Shown here piece after piece: positions 1 to 9,953 of a DNA stretch of 64,000 bases (position 1 is its first letter; the number at the start of each line of letters is the position of its first letter). Both the position numbers and the translations under genes were made by a program. The notes below the pieces were generated by a model that worked only from the letters and a program-made list of their open reading frames with translations, was not told the DNA's origin and did not search any database. The stretch is from JAATGI01 sp036510675 (GTDB lineage Bacteria; Pseudomonadota; Alphaproteobacteria; ATCC43930; CGMCC-115725), in contig DATCDN010000138.1 of assembly GCA_036510675.1 (NCBI GenBank), positions 62,001-126,000 on the forward strand. Reading direction: 5' to 3'.

Positions 1-335
1 ACCGCCTTGGCGATCTCGCGCAGCAAGAGGCTTAGCCCCCAGGTCGCGACCAGCGTATCGAAGGGCCGGCGGTAGAGCGGGCGGATCAGCACCCGCTCCA
101 CCACATAGCCGACGATGCCGCACACCACGAGCGTCAGCGGCACGGCCGCGAGAAATGGCAGCCCGGCAGACTGCACGACAAAGGCGCAATAGGCGCCGAT
201 CATGATGAACTCGCCATGCGCGATGTTCAGCACGCCGAGCAGGCCGAAGATCACCGCCAGCCCCAGCGCCAGCGCCGCCAGAATGCTGACGCCGTAGAGC
301 ACGTTGATCGCCTGCGTCAGGACCAGCGGATCCAT
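1..335 (-). CDS. Branched-chain amino acid/urea-type ABC transporter permease (LivH/UrtB family), 3' end outside window
   Basis: Inner-membrane permease subunit of a HAAT-family ABC importer. The 111 visible residues are the N-terminus: a hydrophobic first segment, then the family-typical stretch GLLGVLNIAHGEFIMIGAY near residues 30-50, further membrane segments, and RPLYRRPFDTLVATWG near residues 86-101. That last stretch resembles UrtB-type more than LivH-type permeases. It starts with ATG 31 nt downstream of a periplasmic binding-protein gene and shares its strand, so the two are presumably one operon with the amidase. The rest of the protein, and any ATPase genes, lie off the left edge. 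The substrate (urea, short amides or amino acids) is inferred from context only. Confidence 0.85.
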   Translation of the reverse strand, partial: MDPLVLTQAINVLYGVSILAALALGLAVIFGLLGVLNIAHGEFIMIGAYCAFVVQSAGLPFLAAVPLTLVVCGIVGYVVERVLIRPLYRRPFDTLVATWGLSLLLREIAKA

Positions 336-366
336 CACCCGTGCCTCCGCCGGCGGCCGCGCGGCG

Positions 367-1542
367 TCAGGCCTTGCAGGCGGTGCCGCTCGGCACGTCG
401 GTAAAGGTCTTCAGCACCTGGAACTCGACGCCCTTGCAGTCGGCGAGGAACATCGATTTATCGACCTGGCGGCCGCGCATCGTCGCGATGCCCGCGGCGG
501 TGGCGAAGCTCAGCCCCTCCGATGCCGCCATGCATTTGCGCGCATTGGTGCCGCCCGCCTTGGTGACGAGCGCCCGCGCGCAATTGAGGGCGGCATAGCA
601 ATCGACGCCGATGGTGGCAAGCTGGGGCGCCTTGTCGCCATACATCGCATGATAGGCCGCCTTGAATTTCTGGTTGGCCGGCGACGGGTCGTTGGCGAAA
701 TAGCCCATGCAGGAATAGAGATCGCGGCTGCTCTCGGCGCCGACGCCGTGCAGCGTGTTTTCCTCCAAAAGGAAGGCCAGCCGCGCGATGTCCTTGTCGA
801 GGCCGAAGCCGGCGAAGGTGCGATTGAAATTGACATTGTCGGCGCCGACCAGCGTGATCACCACGACATCCGGCTTCGCCGCCTTGATGCGCGTCACCAT
901 TTCCTCGAACTTGTTGGGCGCGCCGAACGGCACATATTCCTCGCCGATCACCTTGCCCTTGTTGTCGGCGATATATTGTTTCGCGGCGGCGTTGGTCTTG
1001 TGCGGCCAGACGTAATCGTCGCCGATCAGGTAATAGCTCTTGGCGTGCTTCTGCGCGGCGAGCCAGTCGATCGCGGGCTTCGCCTGCTGCGCCGGGGTCT
1101 CGCCGAGGCAATAGACGTTGAAGTCGCATTCACCGCCTTCATAGGGCGGGGTGTAGATATAGGGAATCTTGCCCTTGATGGTCGAGACCAGCGCCTCGCG
1201 CGTGGCGCTGTCATGCGAGCCGACGAACAGATCGACATTCTCGTCCAGCATCAGCCGCACGGCGGATTTGGTGGTTTCGGCGGGCGGGCCGCCGGCATCG
1301 GTCGGGAACAGCTTGATCGGGCGGCCGAGAATGCCGCCCGCTTTGTTGATCTCCGCCGCGGCGAGGTCGGCGCAGGCGCGCTGGGTCGGGCCGAACAGCG
1401 AGGCTGGGCCGCTGAGCGCGATGAAGAGGCCGATCTTGAACGGCTCGGCGGCGAAGGCCGGCCGCAGCAGCGGCAGGGTGCCGAGCGCGGCGGTGGCACC
1501 CAAGAAGCCGCGCCGGGTGAAGGCTGATGTCCGATGATCCAT
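367..1542 (-). CDS. Periplasmic ABC-transporter substrate-binding protein, amide/urea type (Tat-exported)
   Basis: 391-residue solute receptor of the Leu/Ile/Val-binding fold, closest in character to the urea/short-chain amide (AmiC/UrtA-like) branch. The N-terminus carries a twin-arginine signal (TRRGFLGATAALG, residues 9-21), hydrophobic core and AFA cleavage region, then EPFKIGLFIALSGPASLFGP, the usual first strand of type I receptors. The open frame extends 69 codons further upstream, but the ATG used here has an AAGGGAG Shine-Dalgarno sequence seven bases ahead and gives a normal signal peptide. It lies between an amidase gene (17-nt gap) and a permease gene (31-nt gap). The genes are co-directional, which suggests an amide uptake and hydrolysis unit. 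The ligand itself is not determinable from sequence. Confidence 0.85.
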   Translation of the reverse strand: MDHRTSAFTRRGFLGATAALGTLPLLRPAFAAEPFKIGLFIALSGPASLFGPTQRACADLAAAEINKAGGILGRPIKLFPTDAGGPPAETTKSAVRLMLDENVDLFVGSHDSATREALVSTIKGKIPYIYTPPYEGGECDFNVYCLGETPAQQAKPAIDWLAAQKHAKSYYLIGDDYVWPHKTNAAAKQYIADNKGKVIGEEYVPFGAPNKFEEMVTRIKAAKPDVVVITLVGADNVNFNRTFAGFGLDKDIARLAFLLEENTLHGVGAESSRDLYSCMGYFANDPSPANQKFKAAYHAMYGDKAPQLATIGVDCYAALNCARALVTKAGGTNARKCMAASEGLSFATAAGIATMRGRQVDKSMFLADCKGVEFQVLKTFTDVPSGTACKA

Positions 1543-1559
1543 GACTGTCTCCCTTCGTT

Positions 1560-2984
1560 TTATTGTCGGTGCGCAAGTTTGGGCGCGGGCAAAGGCGGCA
1601 GCAGCATCGCCAGCGCGTCGCCGACCGCCAGCAGCCGGCGGTCGCTTCCCGCCGGGCCGTCGATCTCGATGCCGATCGGCAGGCCCGCATGATTCATGCC
1701 AGCCGGCAGGCTCAGCCCGGGAATGCCGGCGACGCTGCCGGGACCGCAATTGCGGATGAAGCTGGTGAAGGTCGGCACGGCGACGCCATTGATCATGAAA
1801 TTTTCATCCTCGCCGATCGCGGCGGCCGGGGCCGGCGTCGTCGGAAAGATCACCGCGGCGATGCCATGCTCGCGGAAGGCGTGGCGATAAACCTCCTGCA
1901 AGGCCGGGCGATGAACGTCGATCGCGGTGCGATAAACCGCCTCGGGTACGGCGCCGGCATCGGCGAGACCGCATAAGAGGCCATTGACGTCGGGACTGGC
2001 CGACCGCGCCGCCAGGGTAGCGAAATCCAGCGCGCTGCCATGGTCGGCGAGATAGGCGCCTAGATCGATCACCGTCTCATGAAGCGCGATGGGGAAGCCG
2101 GCGGCCGCGTCGAGACGCGCCGCTTCGCTAAGATCGATCTCGACGAGGGTAACGCCGGCGCCGCGCAGGCAGTCGAGCGTCGCCGCGCAAATCTGGCCCA
2201 ATTCGTCGTCCAGCCCCTCCCAGAAATGGCGGCGCGGCACGCCGAGGCGCAGCCCCTTCAGCGGCGCGATGTCGTGAATCGTCGGCTCGCCGGTGACGAT
2301 GGCGTCGATCAGGGCGCAATCGGCGACGCTGCGCGCGATCGGCCCGGCGGTATCGCGGGTATGCGAAATGGGTACGATGCCGGCCTGAGACCAGCGGCCC
2401 GCGCTGGGGCGAAAGCCGACGATGCCGCACAGCGCCGCCGGCACGCGCACCGAGCCGCCGGTGTCGGTGCCGATGCCGCCGGGCACCAGCCGCGCCGCGA
2501 CCGCGACCGCCGTGCCGCCGCTGGAGCCGCCCGGAATCCGCGTCGGATCATAGGGATTCCGCGCCGGCCCGAAGGCGGCATTGTTGTTGGTGATGCCGAA
2601 CGCCAGCTCATGCATGTTGCATTTGCCGAACATGATGGCGCCGGCGTCGCGCAGCGCGCCGACAATCGGGGCATCGCGAAACGGCCGATTATCCCGCAGC
2701 CCCGGCGTACCGGCGGTAGTCGGCAGATCGGCGGTGTCGATATTGTCCTTGAGCGCCAGCGGCACCCCGCCCAGCGGACCCAGCGCATCGCCGGATTTGC
2801 CGTGGCGATCCGCCTCCCGTGCCGCGGCGCGCACGCGCTCGGGATCGAGGGCGATAAAGGCATTCAAATCCGCATGCGCCGCGGCACGGGCCAGCAGCGA
2901 ATCCGCCAGATTCTCGGCGGTGATCTCGCCGGCGCGAATGGCGGCGGCCGCGTCGACAATGCCAAGATTGGACAGATCGGTCAC
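1560..2984 (-). CDS. Amidase (amidase signature family, indoleacetamide/mandelamide hydrolase-like)
   Basis: 474-residue cytoplasmic amidohydrolase that cleaves a carboxamide to the acid plus ammonia. The catalytic Ser-cisSer-Lys triad is visible: Lys79 in LALKDNID, the glycine/serine loop PGGSSGG (residues 151-157, cis-Ser155) and the nucleophile Ser178 in GTDTGGSVR. The flanking sequence (RWSQAGIVPISHTRDTAGP) resembles indoleacetamide and mandelamide hydrolases rather than GatA, which is encoded separately near 42 kb. The start codon is GTG with GAGGGG upstream. It is followed by an amide/urea-type binding protein and permease and preceded by a LuxR regulator. The natural substrate is not known; products of the nitrile hydratase at 12.6 kb are one candidate. 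Confidence 0.9.
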   Translation of the reverse strand: MTDLSNLGIVDAAAAIRAGEITAENLADSLLARAAAHADLNAFIALDPERVRAAAREADRHGKSGDALGPLGGVPLALKDNIDTADLPTTAGTPGLRDNRPFRDAPIVGALRDAGAIMFGKCNMHELAFGITNNNAAFGPARNPYDPTRIPGGSSGGTAVAVAARLVPGGIGTDTGGSVRVPAALCGIVGFRPSAGRWSQAGIVPISHTRDTAGPIARSVADCALIDAIVTGEPTIHDIAPLKGLRLGVPRRHFWEGLDDELGQICAATLDCLRGAGVTLVEIDLSEAARLDAAAGFPIALHETVIDLGAYLADHGSALDFATLAARSASPDVNGLLCGLADAGAVPEAVYRTAIDVHRPALQEVYRHAFREHGIAAVIFPTTPAPAAAIGEDENFMINGVAVPTFTSFIRNCGPGSVAGIPGLSLPAGMNHAGLPIGIEIDGPAGSDRRLLAVGDALAMLLPPLPAPKLAHRQ

Positions 2985-3073
2985 GGCCCCTCGCTCACTG
3001 CGGCGGAGATGGAACCTTAACTTAATGCCGCCGGCCGCGCGACGGCATCGGCATTAATGCCGAGGCGCGCCGT

Positions 3074-3793
3074 CTATACCCGGCGCGCGATCGAGGCCGC
3101 GAGTTCGGCGCGGTTGGCGCAGCCGCGCTTGGCCATGGCGTTGCTGACATGGGTGCGCACGGTGCCGAACCGCAGGCCGAGCACGCGGCCGATATCGCGA
3201 TCGGTGCAGCCGCGCGCCACCAGCGCCGCCACCTCATGCTCGCGCGGCGTCAAGCCCGCGAGCCGGCCATTACGCCGCAACGCCCGCGCCAGGAACGGCT
3301 CCAGCGCGTCGAGCAGGCCGATCTCGCGGGCGCCGAATTCCGGCCGGCCGCGCGCCCGCCAGATGCGCAGATCGCCGAGGTCGCGATCGGCATCGAAGAT
3401 GAACAGATTGACGCCGTGATGCAGCCCGTCGCGCGCCAGGAAATCATTATAGAATTCGGTACGTTCCATTTTCGCGCGCGGGATGATGTCGTCGACCAGG
3501 GTCGCCTTGCGTCGGGCGCGGAGCTGAAACGTCATCGGATCGCGGAACTGATACCAATCCTCGTAACGCCGCAGATTGGCCGGGTCCATGTTGACGCTCA
3601 GCGCCTGATCGAACCGGCGCTTGGCCGCGTTCCACACGAAGGAGCCGGCGAAATCGCCCCGGATCAGCCGGACGATATCGGCGAGGACGGCGGCGCGGGC
3701 ATCGAATTCAGGCTCCAGACATTCGAGCCGCGCGGCGATGTCGCCGAAGAGATGCAGCTCGTCCGAGCTGATATCGCGAATGACGGTGCTCAT
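3074..3793 (-). CDS. LuxR-family transcriptional regulator
   Basis: 239-residue regulator. The C-terminal 65 residues are a GerE/LuxR helix-turn-helix (LTPREHEVAALVARG, then GTVRTHVSNAM). The N-terminal 160 residues form an unidentified sensing domain, possibly PAS/GAF-like, with WYQFRDPMTF and a hydrophobic LFIFDAD stretch, and lack the canonical autoinducer-domain signature. An in-frame TTG at 3802 overlaps the stop of the upstream oxidoreductase. The ATG at 3793 is used here; neither has a clear ribosome site. It lies 89 nt ahead of the amidase and behind a Liv-type operon, so it may control amide or amino-acid uptake, but that is inference from position. Confidence 0.8.
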   Translation of the reverse strand: MSTVIRDISSDELHLFGDIAARLECLEPEFDARAAVLADIVRLIRGDFAGSFVWNAAKRRFDQALSVNMDPANLRRYEDWYQFRDPMTFQLRARRKATLVDDIIPRAKMERTEFYNDFLARDGLHHGVNLFIFDADRDLGDLRIWRARGRPEFGAREIGLLDALEPFLARALRRNGRLAGLTPREHEVAALVARGCTDRDIGRVLGLRFGTVRTHVSNAMAKRGCANRAELAASIARRV

Positions 3794-3798
3794 CCGGT

Positions 3799-5037
3799 TC
3801 AATCGGGGCGGGCCACCGGCGGCACATAGGTTTCGAGATCGGTCGCCGGCAGCTTGATCACTTGGCCCAGTTCGGCGGAGCGATAAAGCGCCATCAGCAT
3901 TTGCGTCACCGCGACCCCGTCATGAAATGTTTCGAGCGGCGCGCGGCCGTGGCGCAGCGCCTCCACCACGTGCCGGTCCTCCCCGACATAGCCATAGACG
4001 TCGGCCTCGTTCTCCAGCACCGGCATCAGCCCCTGTTCGGCATTCTGCTTTTCAACGAGGTCCTCGCCCTGCCCGCCGGTCACGTCGCGCGACAGGAAGA
4101 TTTTCAGCCCGGTGGCGAGTGAGCTGAATTCCATCGCGTATTCCGGCCCCAGCAGCTCGATCAGGATGCGCAGGCCGGGACCGACATAGGCCCAGCTATT
4201 GGTCGCCTCGACCATCACCTCGTGGCCCTCGGCATCGCGGAAGGTCAGCATGCCGCGCGCGAAATCCTCCGCCGGGCGGCGTGCGTAATCCACCTCGTCG
4301 CCCATCATCGTTTTGAGGCGCGCGACATATTTGGGACGCGTCCATTTGAGGTTGCCGACGCTGCCGGTGGCGCTGACGAGGGTCAAGTCATTGCGCGGCG
4401 CGCCTGGCGGCGTCAGCAGGAACCGCCCGACCTCGACGCTGTGGCACGTCATGTCGGACAGCACGCCGCCGCCCTGGCGATCGCCGCGCCAGAACCAGGG
4501 CATGTGCGGGCCGCTATGCTCCTCCGCCGCGCGCGCCAGATAGGGGCGACCGGACACCGGCACGGCGCGGCGCCAGACAATGTCCTTGCCGCGCTGTACC
4601 GCGCTGGAAAACACCTGATTCTCGAGATAGCCGTGAATCAGCCCGGCATCTTCGGCGAGGCGCAGCATCTCGCGTGCCTCGGCCAGGGTGCGGCCCAGCG
4701 GCTTCTCGCAGGTGACGCCGAGAAGCCGGGTCTTGCCGGCCTTCACCAGATGATGAATTTCGCGCATCGTGTCGAGGCGCACGAAATTCGGCACCAGGAT
4801 CCACACCGCATCGACCTCACCCGAGACCAGCATCGCCTCCAGCGAAGCATAGGGTCGGCATGGCCCCAATTCCAGCTGGTTGGCGAGGCGGGCCGCCGCC
4901 TCGCGATGCGCGGCATTCGGGCTGAAAATGCCGGTCACCGTCACATGGCGGACGGCGACCAGCGCCTGCAAATGAAAATTGGCGATGAAGCCGCTGCCGA
5001 TCAACCCGATGCGCAGCGTGCCGAGCGGGTTGGCCAT
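3799..5037 (-). CDS. Gfo/Idh/MocA-family NAD(P)-dependent oxidoreductase
   Basis: 412-residue dehydrogenase-like protein. It has an N-terminal Rossmann motif (GLIGSGFIANFHLQAL, near residues 10-25), the family lysine motif CEKPLGRTLAEA near residue 120, and a C-terminal alpha/beta domain. These proteins usually oxidise sugars, inositols or related polyols, and the substrate here is unknown. The start ATG (MANPLGTLRIG) has GGGGGCGG upstream and lies 17 nt after the preceding binding-protein gene. Its presence inside a transporter operon suggests that it processes an imported compound. Confidence 0.85.
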   Translation of the reverse strand: MANPLGTLRIGLIGSGFIANFHLQALVAVRHVTVTGIFSPNAAHREAAARLANQLELGPCRPYASLEAMLVSGEVDAVWILVPNFVRLDTMREIHHLVKAGKTRLLGVTCEKPLGRTLAEAREMLRLAEDAGLIHGYLENQVFSSAVQRGKDIVWRRAVPVSGRPYLARAAEEHSGPHMPWFWRGDRQGGGVLSDMTCHSVEVGRFLLTPPGAPRNDLTLVSATGSVGNLKWTRPKYVARLKTMMGDEVDYARRPAEDFARGMLTFRDAEGHEVMVEATNSWAYVGPGLRILIELLGPEYAMEFSSLATGLKIFLSRDVTGGQGEDLVEKQNAEQGLMPVLENEADVYGYVGEDRHVVEALRHGRAPLETFHDGVAVTQMLMALYRSAELGQVIKLPATDLETYVPPVARPD

Positions 5038-5054
5038 GACGGACCGCCCCCGGC

Positions 5055-6263
5055 TTAGATCACCGGCTTCGCGCGTTGCAGATTCTTCGGCCACACGGTG
5101 CGCAGCACGCTCGACTGCCACTCCACCAGAATGCCGCTATTATAGATGTTCAGCCCGTCGGGACCGTATTTCACCTTGCCCGCCGGCACCGGCAGATTGG
5201 TGAATTCGGTGGTGGCCAGCACGTCGCGAATCTTGGTGCCGTCGCGGCTCGCCGCCTTCTCCAGTGCCTGACCGATGATGAGGCCGCAGGTGAAGCCGAC
5301 GCCGAGCTGTTCGTTGCCGGGATGCGCCTTGGGATTGGCCTTCATATAGGTGTCGACCAGTTCCTTGTTGCCCGGCAGATCGAGATCGGAATTCCAGGTC
5401 TCGATGCCATAGAGATAGTCGGTCTGATTGCCGAGCGCGTTGATCACCGCCTCGCCATAGAACGACCCGCCATTGACCAGCGGCGTCTTCAGCCCGAGAC
5501 CGCGCAACGCGCGGATGATCAGGATCAGATCGTTGGTGAAGGCGCCGAGGAAGACAATGTCGGGCTTCTGCGACAGGATCGGCGCGATCGCGACGGAGGG
5601 GTCCGAGAGGCCCATCTGATAGGGCGTCGAGAACAGCACCGGCAGGCCGATCCGCTTCGCCTCGATCGGCAGTTGTTTCTGGACCGAGAGACCGACCCCG
5701 TCATTGCTCATGAAGATCGCGCAATTCCTGGGCGCCGAACCGGTGGTGTCCTTATACATATCGACGATGCCGTCCATCGCCATGTTCCACACCGCCCCGC
5801 CCTGCGGCATGTATTTGAAGGTGTATTTCATGCCGCGCGTCACGATCGGGTCGGCATAGGAATTGGTGATGAAGGGCACGCGCGCCTTCTCGCACTCGAT
5901 CTGCGCCGCCATCGACATCGCGCTCGCCGTGGCGCCGGCGATGATCACCGCCTTGTCCTGATCGATCATGCGGCGGGTGACGCTGGCGGCTTGGGCCGGG
6001 CTCTCCGTAGTGGTGTCGGCGACCACGAGGCGCAGCTTGGCGCCGCCCAGCGACTTGATGCCGCCCTTGGCGTTGATCTGATCCACCGCGATCCTCAGCG
6101 CCGCGACGAACCGCACCCCGCCCTCGGCAAGGCCGCCGGTCAGCGAATTGGGCGCGCCAATCACGATGTCGGGCTCCGCGGCGTGGCCGATGCGGGGCGC
6201 CCCGATTACCGCGGCGCCGGCGGCGAGGCCAGCCAGGGTCTCTCTGCGCGTGAGCTTCATCAT
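5055..6263 (-). CDS. Branched-chain amino acid-type ABC transporter substrate-binding protein (Tat-exported)
   Basis: 402-residue periplasmic binding protein (type I fold, LivJ/LivK-like). Residues 1-28 form a twin-arginine export signal (MMKLTRRETLAGLAAG, cleavage after GHA). The mature protein starts PDIVIGAPNSLTGGLAEGG. The ribosome site GGGAGGA lies about eight bases before the first of two adjacent ATG codons. It is the fifth gene of the livHMGF transcription unit and is 29 nt from livF, so it is the presumed receptor for that transporter. It is a distinct protein from the second binding protein at 0.4-1.5 kb, and the two share only the fold. Confidence 0.88.
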   Translation of the reverse strand: MMKLTRRETLAGLAAGAAVIGAPRIGHAAEPDIVIGAPNSLTGGLAEGGVRFVAALRIAVDQINAKGGIKSLGGAKLRLVVADTTTESPAQAASVTRRMIDQDKAVIIAGATASAMSMAAQIECEKARVPFITNSYADPIVTRGMKYTFKYMPQGGAVWNMAMDGIVDMYKDTTGSAPRNCAIFMSNDGVGLSVQKQLPIEAKRIGLPVLFSTPYQMGLSDPSVAIAPILSQKPDIVFLGAFTNDLILIIRALRGLGLKTPLVNGGSFYGEAVINALGNQTDYLYGIETWNSDLDLPGNKELVDTYMKANPKAHPGNEQLGVGFTCGLIIGQALEKAASRDGTKIRDVLATTEFTNLPVPAGKVKYGPDGLNIYNSGILVEWQSSVLRTVWPKNLQRAKPVI

Positions 6264-6292
6264 GTTCCCATCCTCCCTGTTATGGTTTCGCC

Positions 6293-6996
<704 letters not shown>

Positions 6997-7000
<4 letters not shown>

Positions 7001-7737
7001 CGCAGCGAATTCGCGCGGGTGCCGAGATAGGCCTCGATCACCACCGGGTCATGCGCCACCACGCCGGGCGCGCCGTCGGCGATCACGGTGGCGTTGTGCA
7101 GCACCACGAGGCGCTTCACCATCGCCGCCAGCACCGACAGCACATGCTCCACCACGATGACGGTGATGCCGGTGTCGCGATTGAGGGCGAGGATTTCGTT
7201 GATCAGCTCCTCCGCCTCGTCATGGGTCAGGCCGGAGAGACTCTCGTCCAGCATCAGCACGCGGCAATAGCCGGCGATGGCGCGGCCGATCTCGACTTTC
7301 TTGCGGTCGGCCAGCGTAATCTCGGACGACATGCGGTCGGCCTGGGCGCGCAGCCGCATGCGGTCGAGGATCGACGCCACCTCGGCGCGCCAATCGCCGC
7401 CGGGCGGCAGGCACTGGCGAACCGCGACGGCGATGTTCTCGGCGACGCTCATCGATTCGAACAACCGCACCTTCTGGAAGGTGCGGCACAGGCCGGCGCG
7501 CCGCCGGACATAAGCGGGATCGGCGGTGCAATCGCGGCCGAAAAACGCGATCCGCCCCGCGGTCGGGGCGAGGTTGCCGCTGACAATCTCGAACAAAGTC
7601 GATTTGCCGGCGCCGTTGGGTCCGATCAGGCCGATCACTTCGCCCTCGTTCACCTTGAACGAGACATCGCGCAGCGCCACCAGCCCGCCGAAATGGCGGG
7701 CGACATGGCTCACCTCCAATGCGATCGCGGCGCTCAC
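6997..7737 (-). CDS. livG: Branched-chain amino acid-type ABC transporter ATP-binding protein LivG
   Basis: 246-residue ATPase subunit that begins at GTG within a GTGA overlap with livM. Walker A is GPNGAGKST (near residues 38-46). The LivG-specific insert CRTFQKVRLFESMSVAENI follows. The signature region is degenerate (ITLADRKKVEIGRAIAG replaces LSGGQ), as is common in LivG-type subunits. Walker B is RVLMLDESLSGL, in which the usual DEP is DES. The variant may lower similarity scores, but the fold and position support the call. The open frame extends upstream of GTG inside livM. Confidence 0.9.
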
Positions 7738-8759
7738 CGCCGCCCTCGCAGCCGATCGGCGAAGAGACCCATGATCCCCTTCGGCGCATACATCACCACC
7801 GCCAGCAGCAACAGGCCATAGACCAGAATATCGACCCCGGCGATGCCGAGCTTGGTCGAGCCGAAATTGGTGGTCTCGGACAGGAAGATCATCACCGCGC
7901 CGCCGACGACCGGTCCCCATGCGGTGCCGAGGCCGCCGATCAGCGCCGGCAGTTGGAGCTGAATCGCCTGCGACAGGCCGAACGCGGTTTCGGGGTCGAT
8001 CGCCTGATAGGATTGCATGTAGAGCGTGCCGGCGACCGAGGTCATCACCGCGCTCAATAAGAGGCCCAGCAGCTTGGTGCGGAATACCGGTACACCGGCG
8101 GCGGCGGCGGCGACCTCATCGTCGCGCACCGCCCGCATCTCAAGGCCGAAGCGGCTGGCGAGAAGCCATTTCGTGATCCAGAAATAGACGATGACGAACA
8201 CCAGGCCGGCATAAAGAAACGGCGCCGGCGTGCGCGACTGCATGAACCACAGCGAATTGCCGAGAAATCTCAGCGCCAGCCCGTTATCGCCGCCGGTCAG
8301 ATCGACATAGTGCCGCGCCAACTGATCGAGCGCCAGCGACACCGCGATGGTGGCGAGGGCGAAGAACACGCCGCGCATGCGCAAGGTCATCGTGCCCATC
8401 ATCAGCGCGACCAGCAGCGACAGCAGCGCGCCCACCCACACGCCCAGCCAGGGCGGCAGGCCATATTCGTTGAAGAGGATGCCGGTGGCATAGCAGCCGA
8501 GGCCCAGGAACACGCCATGGCCGAGCGACAGCAGGCCGCCGATGCCCGCGACGATGTTCCACGCCTGCCCCAGCGCGATGAAGATCAGCGCGCGGACGGT
8601 GACCGCGATCAGGTAATTGTTGACGAACGGCAGCGCCGGCAGCGCCGCCACGACGATGATCGCCACGATACCGAGGATGAGCGCGCGGTAATCGGTGGCG
8701 TATCGCGGCCGGCTCACCGGCGGCGGGGCGGCGCCACTTGCCAGCGTTGGCGCGCTCAT
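7734..8759 (-). CDS. livM: Branched-chain amino acid-type ABC transporter permease LivM
   Basis: 341-residue inner-membrane permease with about nine hydrophobic segments. It contains the hallmark GQAWNIVAGIGGLLSLGHG (near residues 65-83) and the cytoplasmic coupling loop GLEMRAVRDDEVAAAAAGV. The start ATG (MSAPTLASG) sits one nucleotide after the livH stop. A longer frame upstream lies inside livH and is not used. The protein forms the membrane channel with LivH. Confidence 0.9.
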   Translation of the reverse strand: MSAPTLASGAAPPPVSRPRYATDYRALILGIVAIIVVAALPALPFVNNYLIAVTVRALIFIALGQAWNIVAGIGGLLSLGHGVFLGLGCYATGILFNEYGLPPWLGVWVGALLSLLVALMMGTMTLRMRGVFFALATIAVSLALDQLARHYVDLTGGDNGLALRFLGNSLWFMQSRTPAPFLYAGLVFVIVYFWITKWLLASRFGLEMRAVRDDEVAAAAAGVPVFRTKLLGLLLSAVMTSVAGTLYMQSYQAIDPETAFGLSQAIQLQLPALIGGLGTAWGPVVGGAVMIFLSETTNFGSTKLGIAGVDILVYGLLLLAVVMYAPKGIMGLFADRLRGRR

Positions 8760-8760
8760 C

Positions 8761-9648
8761 CTATTCGGACCTCTGGCCGAACAGGCCCATCGGGCGATAG
8801 GCGATGAAGGCGAGCAACAGGATATAAAGGGGTACATCTTGCAGCGCCGAATTCCACAGCATCGCGGTCATCTGCTGAATGATGCCGCAGAAAATGCCGC
8901 CGAGAAACGCGCCGCCGATGCTGCCGAGACCGCCAATGGTGGTGGCGATGATCGCGATCGGCATCAGGCTGAACCCCTTGGTCGGATCGGTCGGATAATA
9001 GGTCACCATCACCGTGCCGGCGATGCCGGCGAGGGCGCAGCTCAGCGCGAACGCCATCAGATTGATTCGCTGCGAGCGCAGGCCGACGATTTCCGCCGCC
9101 TCGATATTGTCGGCGACCGCGCGCACCGCCTTGCCCCATTGCGTCTTGCGCAGCAATAGCTCCACCAGAATGGTCGCGACGCCGGCGAGCGCGAAGGCGA
9201 CGATCTGGGCGCGGGCGAAGAAGAACGGCCCGATCAGATCGTATTTGCCGGCGAAGATCGAGGTGGCGCTGCGCGCATCGACGCCGAACACCAGCTGGGC
9301 CACCATTTGCAGCGCGAGGCCGAGGCCGATCGCCGCCAGCAACTGGTTCAGCGTGGTATGGCCGACGAACCGGCGGAACACGATGCGGTATTGCAGCGCG
9401 CCCAGAATGCCCATCAGCACGAAGCTGGCCGGCAGCGCGTAAAGCGGGTCGATGCCGAAGGCGGCGGACGCCACCACGCCGACATACATGCCGTACATCA
9501 CCATGTCACCATGGGCGAAATTGACGATCCGCATCACGCCGAAGGCGAGGCTCAACCCGATCGACAAGAGGCCATAGACACCGCCGACCAGAATGCCGCT
9601 GAGCAGCGCCTGCAGCACCGGAACCATCGCGGTTTCAAGGCCGGACAT
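8761..9648 (-). CDS. livH: Branched-chain amino acid-type ABC transporter permease LivH
   Basis: 295-residue permease and first gene of the minus-strand run. Visible family stretches are GLLSIGLSLAFGVMRIVNFAHGD (near residues 25-48) and GKAVRAVADNIEAAEIVGL, the EAA-like coupling loop. Start ATG at 9648 gives MSGLETAMVPV. A second ATG seven codons in is possible, and neither has a strong ribosome site. The promoter for the run must lie in the 9.65-9.8 kb region. Confidence 0.9.
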   Translation of the reverse strand: MSGLETAMVPVLQALLSGILVGGVYGLLSIGLSLAFGVMRIVNFAHGDMVMYGMYVGVVASAAFGIDPLYALPASFVLMGILGALQYRIVFRRFVGHTTLNQLLAAIGLGLALQMVAQLVFGVDARSATSIFAGKYDLIGPFFFARAQIVAFALAGVATILVELLLRKTQWGKAVRAVADNIEAAEIVGLRSQRINLMAFALSCALAGIAGTVMVTYYPTDPTKGFSLMPIAIIATTIGGLGSIGGAFLGGIFCGIIQQMTAMLWNSALQDVPLYILLLAFIAYRPMGLFGQRSE

Positions 9649-9782
9649 GGCGCTAGACGGACCGAGCGGGGGCGGTTACCGCCATGCGTGGTATCGATCG
9701 GGCCGCATCGCACGCTCGGTCATGACGTCCCCCCGACATCGTCTCGACGGTCCCGAGCATAGCAACCGCCAAGGCGAGGTAA

Positions 9783-9944
9783 AGCCCCTCGATGAGACGG
9801 GCCGCCGATCGGGGCGAGCTGTCGGATGACAATCTGGCGGGCGCCTATCGCGCCGCCGATATATTCGCGATACCCTCCGATCATGAAGGTTTCCGCGTGC
9901 CCCTATTGGAAGCGATGACCGCCGGCTGTTTCCCGGTCATATGA
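9783..9944 (+). pseudogene. Remnant of a family 4 glycosyltransferase (C-terminal donor-binding motif only)
   Basis: An open stretch of about 53 codons, preceded by an in-frame stop, reads GELSDDNLAGAYRAADIFAI followed by PSDHEGFRVPLLEAMTAGCF and then PVI and a stop. This matches the GT4 nucleotide-sugar-binding region with its E-x7-E motif, out of any full-length gene. The N-terminal domain and the end of the C-terminal domain are missing. An intact GT4 gene with the same motif starts ten bases downstream. The fragment looks like the scar of an insertion, deletion or gene replacement. It is not expected to be functional. Confidence 0.75.
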
Positions 9945-9953
9945 GGCGGTATG

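Noticed and set aside
304..1527. Long plus-strand ORF antisense to the binding-protein gene
   Set aside because: Shadow of the GC-rich codon pattern on the other strand; Arg/Ala/Gly-rich, no motifs, and the minus-strand gene has a signal peptide, ribosome site and family match.
7220..7300. livG as a pseudogene because of a degenerate ABC signature
   Set aside because: LivG-type subunits commonly vary here; the frame, Walker A and coupling to neighbours are intact.
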